Assembly: GCA_017457465.1 (NCBI GenBank)
Contig: JAFTHJ010000087.1
Coordinates: forward strand, 1-6,098
Length of the DNA: 6,098 nucleotides
Source: Clostridia bacterium
GTDB lineage: Bacteria; Bacillota; Clostridia; Oscillospirales; CAG-272
Direction: 5' to 3'
The translations under genes and the position numbers were made by a program. This document shows positions 1 to 6,098 of this stretch, one piece after another (the first letter of the stretch is position 1; the number at the start of each line of letters is the position of its first letter). The notes beneath the pieces were generated by a model. The model had not been told where the DNA came from and searched no databases. It saw only the letters and a program-made list of their open reading frames with translations.

Positions 1-1076
1 GAAAGCTCATCACGCGAGAGCCGCGAGGCAGCACAAGACAGAAGGCTATGTCCGTCATATATTGAGAGTACCGTATCCTCCGAGATATAAATCGACACAA
101 CCTTGTCGGTAAATTGTTTTACCGCTTCCGAAGCTTCTATTTCTTCTGCCGATATCTCTTTCACCTCGGTAGGGCTGTCGGTTTTCTGACTATCGTTAGT
201 CTCCGCAACCTCGACCGTATCAAGTCCCAACTTTTTTATGAGAGAGAAAAATTCCAGTTTTTCAAAGAGAGCCTTGAGAACAGGTTTATTTATACCCGTA
301 TATTCCCCATCCTTGCTGTCAAAAGAAACGGGTGCATTTCTGTCTATTCGCACAAGTGTCTGCGAGAGAAAAGCGCTATCCTTCCCGTCAGTGAGCTTCT
401 GCTTGACAGACGGAGAAAGCTTTGAATCGGAATACTTCTCGTAAACGCCGTCAAGAGAGGCAAACTCCGATATAAGCTTCAACGCCGTTTTTTCTCCTAT
501 TCCCGCAACGCCTGGGATGTTGTCCGAACTATCTCCCATAAGCGCTTTAACATCGACGAATTGAGAGGGCTCTATGCCATAGACTTCAAGAAAATGCTCT
601 CTGTCAAAATTCACCGTTTCCTTATTTGTGGCGAGAAGCACGGTCGTATCTTTATCTATAAGCTGCAATGAGTCTCTGTCACCTGTGAGCACATACGAGT
701 GTATTCCCTCGTTTGCGGCATTAGCGGATACCGTTCCGAGTATATCGTCCGCCTCGTACCCCTCAAGCTCAAGCACGGTGAATCCCATACCTCGCATACA
801 CTCCTTGGCATATGGAAGCTGCTCAGCAAGTTCCTCGGGCATTCCTTTTCTGTTTGCCTTGTATCCTTCAAACATTTTATGCCTGAAAGTGGGCGCTTTA
901 AGGTCAAAGGCGACCGCGCAATAGTCGGGCTTTACCGCGTTTATATTTTTTGAAAGAATGGTGTACATTCCGAATACCGCATTGGTGTGAAGACCGTCCT
1001 TCGTTGTGAGCGGACGAACTCCGTAAAAGGCTCTGTTCAGTATGCTGTTTCCGTCTACGACCAAGATTTTTTTCAT
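1..1076 (-). CDS. polA: DNA polymerase I, N-terminal part (5'-3' exonuclease domain), cut by window edge
   Basis: DNA polymerase I fills gaps and removes RNA primers during lagging-strand synthesis and excision repair. The frame is open without a stop for 358 codons from 1076 to the left edge; the polymerase domain is outside the window. Residues 1-290 or so form the 5'-3' exonuclease. Acidic metal ligands keep the spacing known from E. coli and Taq Pol I: D8 (VVDGNS), D58, E108/D110/D111 (EGYEADD), D133/D135 (LTGDRD), D182/D185 (MGDSSDN). They are followed by the helix-hairpin-helix stretch GVAGIGEKTA. An acidic linker (about 290-321) leads into what should be the 3'-5' exonuclease-like domain at about 322, close to where the Klenow fragment begins in E. 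coli. The visible start of that domain shows no obvious proofreading motif, but too little is present to judge. The start is supported by AGAGGT at 1083-1088, six bases upstream. The gene is divergent from the LytM-like gene and has its own promoter. Confidence 0.96.
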   Translation of the reverse strand, partial: MKKILVVDGNSILNRAFYGVRPLTTKDGLHTNAVFGMYTILSKNINAVKPDYCAVAFDLKAPTFRHKMFEGYKANRKGMPEELAEQLPYAKECMRGMGFTVLELEGYEADDILGTVSANAANEGIHSYVLTGDRDSLQLIDKDTTVLLATNKETVNFDREHFLEVYGIEPSQFVDVKALMGDSSDNIPGVAGIGEKTALKLISEFASLDGVYEKYSDSKLSPSVKQKLTDGKDSAFLSQTLVRIDRNAPVSFDSKDGEYTGINKPVLKALFEKLEFFSLIKKLGLDTVEVAETNDSQKTDSPTEVKEISAEEIEASEAVKQFTDKVVSIYISEDTVLSIYDGHSLLSCAASRLSRDEL

Positions 1077-1114
1077 AGATATACCTCTGCATGTCAGCAA
1101 TCATTTACCTACTT

Positions 1115-1144
1115 AGTATCTCACTGTTGGTGGTTAATTGTCAA
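1115..1144 (-). promoter_or_regulatory. Predicted sigma-A promoter of polA
   Basis: Read on the minus strand, a perfect TTGACA (-35, 1139-1144) is followed after 18 bases by GATACT (-10, 1115-1120), which matches TATAAT in four of six positions, including the key second A and final T. The start of transcription would fall near 1108, giving a leader of about 32 bases before the polA ATG at 1076. The -10 overlaps a short palindrome TACTTAGTA (1110-1118), which might be incidental. Confidence 0.6.
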
Positions 1145-1200
1145 GCAAATTGTCTTCATTGCGCATATTTACCTCCGATTTTTTATTTTTAAGGAATATC

Positions 1201-1229
1201 TTGACCTTACAGGCTAAATATTGTATAAT
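1201..1229 (+). promoter_or_regulatory. Predicted sigma-A promoter of the LytM-like gene
   Basis: TTGACC (-35, 1201-1206) and a perfect TATAAT (-10, 1224-1229) are separated by the ideal 17 bases. A T-rich tract at 1179-1190 lies just upstream and could act as an UP element. The predicted start at about 1236 leaves a leader of about 31 bases. GAGGAG at 1254-1259 is the ribosome binding site, seven bases before the ATG at 1267. This looks like a strong housekeeping promoter and not one for a sporulation sigma factor. Confidence 0.8.
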
Positions 1230-1266
1230 AGATTATACGCTTATTACATCTTTGAGGAGATAATAT

Positions 1267-2964
1267 ATGAAAAACAAGGGATATTTCGGCGGCGCGGGAC
1301 GCTCCGACAAAAAGACCTCCCGAAAAATAATAGTAATCGTGGCTATCGTAGCGGCGGTATTTATTCCAGCTATTGCGGCTTGGATAAACTATTCTATGAA
1401 ATCAAACGAGGAAGGCTCCACGCCCGACAATCTTATGAGGGTGTCGCTTTATGATTCGGTCGACCTGCTTTTCGAGGAAGAAGAAGACCCCGACAAGGCA
1501 ACCGCAGACACACTCGTATCTATATTCGATTCGATTTTAAAAAACAAAACCAAGGTCGATAAGGCGCCTGACCTCTCTCAAAGAAGATTTTTGCGCGCGG
1601 TGGTAACCACAAAAGATGCGACAGAGGAATATAACTGTGTCTTCTCCGAGGACGACGATGACAGCTATTGCGTTGACGCATCAGGCAAAGTATATCTCAT
1701 ATCAACGGTTGACTCCCATCACTTTATGACATCGGTATACGCCGAAACTCTTTACACCGATGCTATTCCACCAAATCTTTATACCACGGCGGGAGATGCC
1801 GTAACCCCTGTATCGGTCAACTGGAAATATCAGGATGTGTCGGGTGCGATGAAAAACGCCGCAAAGATAAAGACCGCCGAGGCGGAGCTTATGTATAATA
1901 TGGCGGGTGCGCTTGGTATTTCCTTTGATACCGAGCCCGATGAATGCTCTGTTAAGATATACAAGAGCGGAATTATCATTTATACAGGTCTTTACAACAA
2001 TATGTCAGAGATAATCGTTGACCCCGGAACAACGCTTCAACTCAAGGTAGACGCTACATGGAAAGCCTCCCCCGAAAAGAAATATTCGGGTCCTGTCTCC
2101 TATGACTTCAAGGTGCTTTTGAGAGACCGTTCGGAGTTTATCCTTAACAAAACAGAGCTTACCTCGGGTGACTTTATAACCGTCGCCTGTACAAACATTC
2201 TCGATACAAAAAATATAAGCTTCACATCCGAGCCTGATATCGGCTTTAAGCCGCAGTTCTTTGAGGACGGAGATATCGTACGCTCTCTTATCCCATTTGG
2301 TGACCACCTTGCGGAGGGTAAGTATTCCCTCACCTTTGTTTACGGAGCCGCAGAGGAGACGGTTGAGATAACTCTCACGAGTCATCCGAAGTCCGAAACG
2401 CCCTACACTGTTGACGATACCAGAGTGAGTGAATTCAAGAAAGCTATCGGTTCATACAACAAGCTATCCGACATTATCAAGAGCCTCGATTCCTCTCATA
2501 CCGAATATATATTCTTCAGAGACGGCTTTGACGATTATGCTCAATCGGGTATGGAAAAAGCCTATAAATACGGAGATACCTTCAAAACATCCGACGACAC
2601 ATCAACTCACACGATTCAAGGTGAGCTTTGGTCCTCTCCCACGGGCAACGACGCCTCTGTTACCGCTCTCAACGGCGGATACGTTTCTTATGTAGCCAAA
2701 TGCGATTATCTCGGAAACTTCCTTATAATCGAGCACGGAATGGGACTCCGAACAGTATATGGACACCTTGAAACGGTAAACGCAGAGGTTGGTGATTACC
2801 TCAAGAAGGGTGAAATTATCGGACACACCGGTAAGCTTGATATATTCGCACCCGAGGGCGTCTTTATTCAGTGCTATATATTTAACGTCGCGGTAGATTA
2901 CGCAAAAATAGCGGGACAGCAAATAGAGCTATATACCGTTCCCGAAGAAACAATAACCAAATAA
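1267..2964 (+). CDS. Membrane-anchored protein with degenerate LytM/M23 peptidase domain
   Basis: This 565-residue protein has a basic N-terminus, one membrane segment at about 20-40 (IIVIVAIVAAVFIPAIAAWI) and a large domain predicted to lie outside the membrane. Residues 57-280 are not recognised; they include acidic runs at 69-76 and 127-132. Residues 285-372 look like a beta-rich, Ig-like module of the kind often placed before LytM domains (inference). The C-terminal LytM-like domain spans about 445-550. Its core is well kept: GNFLIIEHGMG (483-493), TVYGHL (496-501) and VGDYLKKGEIIGHTG (508-522). The zinc-binding HxxxD motif is absent near 450-457, and the usual HLH is replaced by FIQ at about 533-535, so only H500 of the catalytic set remains. 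Family knowledge says such degenerate LytM proteins (EnvC, NlpD, SpoIIQ) act as activators or scaffolds, not hydrolases. A role in peptidoglycan remodelling or division is therefore inferred. It stands alone between its own promoter and a terminator. Confidence 0.85.
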   Translation: MKNKGYFGGAGRSDKKTSRKIIVIVAIVAAVFIPAIAAWINYSMKSNEEGSTPDNLMRVSLYDSVDLLFEEEEDPDKATADTLVSIFDSILKNKTKVDKAPDLSQRRFLRAVVTTKDATEEYNCVFSEDDDDSYCVDASGKVYLISTVDSHHFMTSVYAETLYTDAIPPNLYTTAGDAVTPVSVNWKYQDVSGAMKNAAKIKTAEAELMYNMAGALGISFDTEPDECSVKIYKSGIIIYTGLYNNMSEIIVDPGTTLQLKVDATWKASPEKKYSGPVSYDFKVLLRDRSEFILNKTELTSGDFITVACTNILDTKNISFTSEPDIGFKPQFFEDGDIVRSLIPFGDHLAEGKYSLTFVYGAAEETVEITLTSHPKSETPYTVDDTRVSEFKKAIGSYNKLSDIIKSLDSSHTEYIFFRDGFDDYAQSGMEKAYKYGDTFKTSDDTSTHTIQGELWSSPTGNDASVTALNGGYVSYVAKCDYLGNFLIIEHGMGLRTVYGHLETVNAEVGDYLKKGEIIGHTGKLDIFAPEGVFIQCYIFNVAVDYAKIAGQQIELYTVPEETITK

Positions 2965-2973
2965 AAAAGAAAT

Positions 2974-3006
2974 GTGCTACGGTCGCTGACGACCGTAGCA
3001 CGTTTT
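2974..3006. terminator. Bidirectional intrinsic terminator
   Basis: A perfect 12-bp stem (2974-2985 with 2990-3001) closes a four-base loop CTGA. On the plus strand it is followed by GTTTTATTG, ten bases past the LytM-like stop codon. On the minus strand it is followed by a T-rich run (complement of 2961-2972), placed 17 bases past the stop of the feo operon's last gene. It therefore sits exactly where two convergent transcription units meet and should terminate both. Confidence 0.92.
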
Positions 3007-3018
3007 ATTGTTCGGGAA

Positions 3019-3198
3019 TCATTCTGCTTCGTTTTTTGAACAATGGCAACCCATAGCGCAGCTCTGACAGGAGCCGCCGCAAGAGGATTTTCCCTTTTTC
3101 TTATCTCTTTTAATAACTACAACGGCAAAAACCACCGCCACAATTAAAACCGCAAGAATGATAAGTGTTCCCCAGTTATTCATAAACCAATCAAGCAT
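3019..3198 (-). CDS. FeoB-associated Cys-rich membrane protein (59 aa)
   Basis: This short gene encodes one membrane segment (about residues 10-29, TLIILAVLIVAVVFAVVVI) after a short aromatic N-terminus. A basic stretch RDKKKGK follows, then a cysteine cluster C40-x3-C44-x2-C47-x3-C51-x-C53 near the C-terminus. The positive-inside rule suggests the Cys tail is cytoplasmic. This size, layout and position directly after feoB match the family named FeoB-associated Cys-rich membrane protein, common in Clostridia and other Bacillota. Its exact role is not established; handling Fe2+ or sensing its state beside FeoB is an inference. The start ATG at 3196-3198 is preceded by AAAGGGG at 3206-3212, seven bases away. 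It lies 36 bases after the feoB stop in the same direction and is the last gene before the shared terminator, so it is probably cotranscribed with feoB. Confidence 0.9.
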   Translation of the reverse strand: MLDWFMNNWGTLIILAVLIVAVVFAVVVIKRDKKKGKSSCGGSCQSCAMGCHCSKNEAE

Positions 3199-3234
3199 AA
3201 TAATTCCCCTTTCTTGTTATTTTTAAGTGTTATC

Positions 3235-5649
3235 TTACTTTCTTACTTTAACCTTTTCGGTAAGCTTTGTCGATTCCTTATAAGGCTTGAAGAGCATCCA
3301 AACCATAACTGCAAGAACCAGAATAGCGGCAATAAGACCGATTATGTTAAGATTACCCGTAAAGGCGGAGCCTATCTGGAAAACCATAAGAGATATCGCA
3401 TATGCGAATACACACTGATATCCGATAGCGAACCAAGTCCACTTTGCCGAGTTCATCTCGCGTCTGATAGCTCCGATAGCAGCGAAGCAAGGAGCGCAAA
3501 GAAGGTTAAAGAGCAGGAATGAATATCCCGCAAGTCTGCCCATTCCCTCGAAATCAAGAACGCCGAATACTCCAACAACCTCTTCCTTCGCGACAAGTCC
3601 CATAACAGTAGCTATGGTAGCCTTTATATTTCCAAATCCAAGAGGCTTGAAGAGATAGCAAACAATGCCGCCGATAATACCGAGAATACTGCTCTCAAGC
3701 TCCATTTCAACGTCAAAGACGAACTTTCCATCAACAACTCCGAATACAGAACCCGCCCAGATAATGATAGATGCGAGAAGAATTATTGTTCCCGCTTTCT
3801 TGATGAACGACCATCCGCGCTCCCACATAGAACGAAGAATGTTACTTACGGTAGGCCAGTGGTATGCGGGAAGCTCCATTACGAAGGGTGCGGGGTCTCC
3901 CGCGAACATCTTTGTTTTCTTGAGCATAATACCAGAGACAACAACCGCAGCGGCACCCACGAAATATGCCGAGGGGGCTATCCACCAAGCTCCGTCAAAG
4001 AGAGCGGATGCGATAAGAGCTATAATGGGAAGTTTAGCTCCGCAAGGAATAAAGGTCGTTGTCATTATAGTCATTTTACGGTCACGGTCGTTCTCAATAG
4101 TACGCGAAGCCATAACACCGGGAACTCCGCATCCCGGACCTATAAGCATAGGAAGAAAGGATTTACCAGAAAGACCGAATTTGCGGAAGATTCTGTCCAT
4201 AACAAAGGCAATTCTTGCCATATATCCACACGCCTCAAGGAATGCGAGGAAGATACACAGCACGAGCATCTGCGGAACAAATCCGAGAACCGCTCCGACA
4301 CCGCCGACAATACCGTCAAGTATCAGACTCTGGAGCCACTCTACACAGTTGATAGCGGTAAGTCCCTTTTCAACGAGAACAGGAACACCCACAACCCAAA
4401 CGCCAAAATCTTCAGCGGCAGGAACCTCCTCAAGAGGAGCATCAACAAGCTCGGAGAGGTCATATCCCTTATCGGCAAGTCCCTCGCCGTAGCTTCCGTA
4501 AGCTTCCTCAAACGCTCCGAAATCTCCGTCCTCAATAGCACCCGCAATATCCTCGGCTCCTGTTACCTCTGCGTCTGCTGCATCATTTACAATAGCGATG
4601 ACATCATCCGTCCAAATATTTTCCTCGGCATACTCGCGCACTGCTTCCTCATGAGCGGAGGAGCCGATGCCGAAAAGATGGAAGCCGTCACCGAAAAGTC
4701 CGTCATTTGTCCAGTCGGTAACCCAAGTACCAACAGTAGACACCGATATGTAATACACGAGAATCATTATAGCCGCGAATATGGGAAGCGCAAGCCATCT
4801 GTTTGTAACTACCTTGTCTATTTTATCGGAGGTAGTGAGCTTTCCCGCGCTCTTTTTCTTGTAGCATCCCTTGATAACAGAGCCGATATAAACATATCTC
4901 TCGTTGGTTATAATGCTTTCCGCATCATCGTCAAGCTCCTGCTCGACAGAAACTATATCCTCTTCTATGTGAGCGAGAAGCTCATCCGAAAGCTTGAGTG
5001 CCTCAAGCACCTTTTCGTCTCTCTCAAAAAGCTTTATAGCATACCATCTCTGCTGTTCAGCGGGCATATTGTGAACCGCAGCCTCCTCAATATGAGCGAT
5101 AGCGTGTTCAACTGTTCCCGAGAAATTGTGCATAGGAACGGTCTTACCCTTCTCTGCGGCAGCAATGGCGATTTCCGCCGCGTCTTCAATTCCCGTGCCC
5201 TTAAGCGCAGAAATTTCAACAACCTTGCATCCGAGGGCTCTTGAAAGCTCTGCGATGTCAATCTTGTCGCCGTTTTTCTTGACAACATCCATCATATTGA
5301 TAGCTACTACAACGGGTATGCCAAGCTCGGTGAGCTGTGTTGTAAGATAAAGGTTTCTCTCGAGGTTGGTTCCGTCAATGATATTGAGAATCGCATCCGG
5401 ACGCTCCTCGATAAGATAATTTCTCGCCACAACCTCCTCAAGCGTGTAAGGCGAAAGTGAATAAATTCCGGGAAGGTCGGTAATCACAACATCCGTGTGC
5501 TTCTTGAGCTTTCCTTCCTTCTTTTCAACGGTAACTCCGGGCCAGTTACCAACGAACTGGTTGGAACCCGTGAGAGCATTGAAAAGCGTTGTTTTGCCCG
5601 CGTTTGGGTTTCCCGCAAGGGCAATTCTGATACTGCTTTGTTTAGCCAT
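3235..5649 (-). CDS. feoB: Ferrous iron transport protein B (Fe2+ permease with G domain)
   Basis: FeoB imports Fe2+ across the cytoplasmic membrane. The 804-residue product begins with the G-protein domain: G1 GNPNAGKT (13-20), switch I with GVTVEKKEG (38-46), G3 DLPG (58-61), G4 NMMD (118-121) and G5 SAL (147-149). A helical GDI-like region follows to about 280. The first membrane helix is at about 286-305. The Gate-type core then shows GAVLGFVPQ (452-460), LEACGYMARIAFVMDR (471-486), IGPGCGVPGVMASRTIEN (503-520), FIPCGAKLP (533-541) and, in the second half, LCAPCFAAIGAIRREM (717-732). The Cys motifs GCGVPG and PCGAKLP are typical of the family. An acidic insert at about 313-425 between the first and second membrane segments is unusual. 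The start is set by AAAGGAG (minus strand of 5658-5664), eight bases upstream. It follows feoA by 95 bases and precedes the Cys-rich gene. Confidence 0.98.
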   Translation of the reverse strand: MAKQSSIRIALAGNPNAGKTTLFNALTGSNQFVGNWPGVTVEKKEGKLKKHTDVVITDLPGIYSLSPYTLEEVVARNYLIEERPDAILNIIDGTNLERNLYLTTQLTELGIPVVVAINMMDVVKKNGDKIDIAELSRALGCKVVEISALKGTGIEDAAEIAIAAAEKGKTVPMHNFSGTVEHAIAHIEEAAVHNMPAEQQRWYAIKLFERDEKVLEALKLSDELLAHIEEDIVSVEQELDDDAESIITNERYVYIGSVIKGCYKKKSAGKLTTSDKIDKVVTNRWLALPIFAAIMILVYYISVSTVGTWVTDWTNDGLFGDGFHLFGIGSSAHEEAVREYAEENIWTDDVIAIVNDAADAEVTGAEDIAGAIEDGDFGAFEEAYGSYGEGLADKGYDLSELVDAPLEEVPAAEDFGVWVVGVPVLVEKGLTAINCVEWLQSLILDGIVGGVGAVLGFVPQMLVLCIFLAFLEACGYMARIAFVMDRIFRKFGLSGKSFLPMLIGPGCGVPGVMASRTIENDRDRKMTIMTTTFIPCGAKLPIIALIASALFDGAWWIAPSAYFVGAAAVVVSGIMLKKTKMFAGDPAPFVMELPAYHWPTVSNILRSMWERGWSFIKKAGTIILLASIIIWAGSVFGVVDGKFVFDVEMELESSILGIIGGIVCYLFKPLGFGNIKATIATVMGLVAKEEVVGVFGVLDFEGMGRLAGYSFLLFNLLCAPCFAAIGAIRREMNSAKWTWFAIGYQCVFAYAISLMVFQIGSAFTGNLNIIGLIAAILVLAVMVWMLFKPYKESTKLTEKVKVRK

Positions 5650-5666
5650 AAATTCCTCTCCTTTGA

Positions 5667-5684
5667 GGTTAGCTTCTGCTAACC
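5667..5684 (-). promoter_or_regulatory. Hairpin next to the feoB ribosome binding site
   Basis: A perfect 7-bp stem GGTTAGC/GCTAACC with a four-base loop (5667-5673, 5678-5684) sits only two bases from the feoB ribosome binding site at 5658-5664. In the feo transcript it lies directly upstream of the site. It could stabilise the feoB mRNA 5' end after cleavage or tune translation. The structure is seen in the sequence; the function is inferred. Confidence 0.5.
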
Positions 5685-5693
5685 GACTGTTCT

Positions 5694-5712
5694 AAAAAAT
5701 CGGGCTTCGCCC
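5694..5712 (-). terminator. Weak terminator-like hairpin between feoA and feoB (possible attenuator)
   Basis: On the minus strand a short GGGC-GAA-GCCC hairpin (5702-5712), with the stable GCGAAGC mini-hairpin at its tip, is followed by GA and six T residues (5694-5699). This has the form of an intrinsic terminator, but the stem is only four base pairs, so termination would be partial at best. It lies within the feo operon and could lower feoB relative to feoA. Confidence 0.4.
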
Positions 5713-5744
5713 ATTTGGGGTTAAATTTTACAAATACAAGCCTC

Positions 5745-5966
5745 TTATTCGACTTCTATCATCTCGGCGTCTGCCTTACGAAGCGAAAGCTCATATCCGC
5801 GAACGGTTATTTCAACGGGATCTCCAAGAGGCGCGACCTTTCGGACAAATACCTCGACACCCTTTGTGATGCCCATATCCATTATACGTCTCTTGACAGC
5901 GCCTTCACCGTGGAGCTTAACTACGCGAGCGGTTTCTCCGATTTTGACCTCTTTCAGAGTTTTCAT
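5745..5966 (-). CDS. feoA: FeoA family protein (second of two)
   Basis: FeoA is a small cytoplasmic SH3-like protein that supports FeoB-dependent Fe2+ uptake. The 73-residue product shows the family pattern throughout: MKTLKEVKIGETARVVKL, RRIMDMGITKGVEV (about 26-39), APLGDPVEITVRGYELSLRK (about 44-63) and a final AEMIEVE. The start at 5966 is chosen because AAAGGAG (minus strand of 5975-5981) lies eight bases upstream and the product then begins like other FeoA proteins. An in-frame ATG at 6020 would add 18 residues unlike FeoA, overlap the preceding gene and lack a good ribosome binding site. It begins 25 bases after the stop of another FeoA-like gene and is followed by feoB. Confidence 0.95.
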   Translation of the reverse strand: MKTLKEVKIGETARVVKLHGEGAVKRRIMDMGITKGVEVFVRKVAPLGDPVEITVRGYELSLRKADAEMIEVE

Positions 5967-5974
5967 ATGTATAT

Positions 5975-5981
5975 CTCCTTT
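5975..5981 (-). promoter_or_regulatory. Ribosome binding site deciding the feoA start
   Basis: AAAGGAG on the minus strand, eight bases before the ATG at 5964-5966, favours the 73-residue FeoA over the longer 91-residue reading frame. Confidence 0.85.
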
Positions 5982-5991
5982 CGAAAATAAA

Positions 5992-6098
5992 TTACACCAT
6001 AATCTTCTGCGCCATCTCACGGCTTATCGCACTTCTCGATTCCTTGACATTGACAATAAGATTTCCGCCGACGGTATTTATTATCTTGACGTTTCCGC
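5992..6098 (-). CDS. FeoA-like protein, C-terminal fragment cut by window edge (first of two)
   Basis: The last 34 codons and TAA stop of a gene entering from the right edge are visible, too short for an ordinary ORF list. The tail reads VGGNLIVNVKESRSAISRE followed by MAQKIMV. This matches the C-terminal end of the FeoA subtype seen in many Clostridia, in which a strand (NLIVNVK) is followed by SR-x4-SRE and a final KIMV. The placement 25 bases before a complete feoA, and upstream of feoB, supports a tandem feoA arrangement. The beginning of the gene, and the operon promoter, are outside the window. Confidence 0.8.
   Translation of the reverse strand, partial: GNVKIINTVGGNLIVNVKESRSAISREMAQKIMV

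Noticed and set aside
114..953. Several short plus-strand frames across the polA region
   Set aside because: polA is open through this stretch on the minus strand with all exonuclease motifs, so these frames are shadows.
1267..2964. Calling the LytM-like gene spoIIQ or an active endopeptidase
   Set aside because: It is about twice the length of SpoIIQ, has a housekeeping-type promoter with no sporulation neighbour in view, and lacks the HxxxD and HLH residues needed for activity.
2974..3001. The strong inverted repeat as a mobile-element end or CRISPR repeat
   Set aside because: It occurs once, has U-tracts on both sides and lies between two convergent stop codons, which fits a bidirectional terminator.
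3665..4492. Open frame of 275 codons on the plus strand opposite feoB
   Set aside because: It is antisense to the FeoB membrane core. The product is rich in Pro, Thr, Ser and Ile with no recognisable motif.
3859..5244. Long open frame of 461 codons on the plus strand opposite feoB
   Set aside because: It lies wholly antisense to a certain feoB, starts at GTG without a ribosome binding site, and its product is a Ser/Asn/Arg-rich string with no domain or membrane pattern. It is a codon-bias shadow.
5967..6020. Longer feoA start at 6020
   Set aside because: It would add 18 residues unlike any FeoA N-terminus, overlap the preceding FeoA-like gene and ignore the good ribosome binding site at 5975-5981.

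Overview
The window looks like a chromosomal, core-genome segment of a Clostridia-type Bacillota. The evidence is strong AGGAGG-like ribosome binding sites before nearly every gene, sigma-A-type promoters, a clostridial FeoA-FeoA-FeoB layout with a small Cys-rich membrane protein, and a single-membrane-anchored LytM protein. G+C looks to be in the mid-40s percent by eye. The genus cannot be fixed from the sequence. No insertion sequence, phage gene, CRISPR array, tRNA or rRNA was seen.

Layout. (1) Positions 1-1076, minus strand: the first 358 codons of DNA polymerase I (polA). This covers the whole 5'-3' exonuclease domain and the first residues of the next domain; the rest lies beyond the left edge. 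(2) 1077-1266: a divergent intergenic region with one good promoter for each direction. (3) 1267-2964, plus strand: a 565-residue membrane-anchored protein ending in a LytM/M23-like domain that has lost nearly all of its zinc and catalytic residues. (4) 2965-3018: a strong hairpin with U-tracts on both sides, serving as a terminator for both convergent transcription units. (5) 3019-6098, minus strand: a ferrous-iron uptake operon read right to left. It has the tail of a first FeoA-like gene, a second complete feoA, feoB (804 aa), and a 59-aa FeoB-associated Cys-rich membrane protein.

The feo genes work together. FeoB is the Fe2+ permease with a cytoplasmic G-protein domain, FeoA proteins are small SH3-like partners, and the Cys-rich protein is probably an accessory at the membrane. 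The operon promoter, and any Fur or other iron-responsive operator, would lie right of the window. The most unusual items are the degenerate LytM domain, an acidic insert of about 100 residues in the first extracytoplasmic loop of FeoB, and a compact set of possibly competing RNA hairpins between feoA and feoB. No clearly new biological system is visible.
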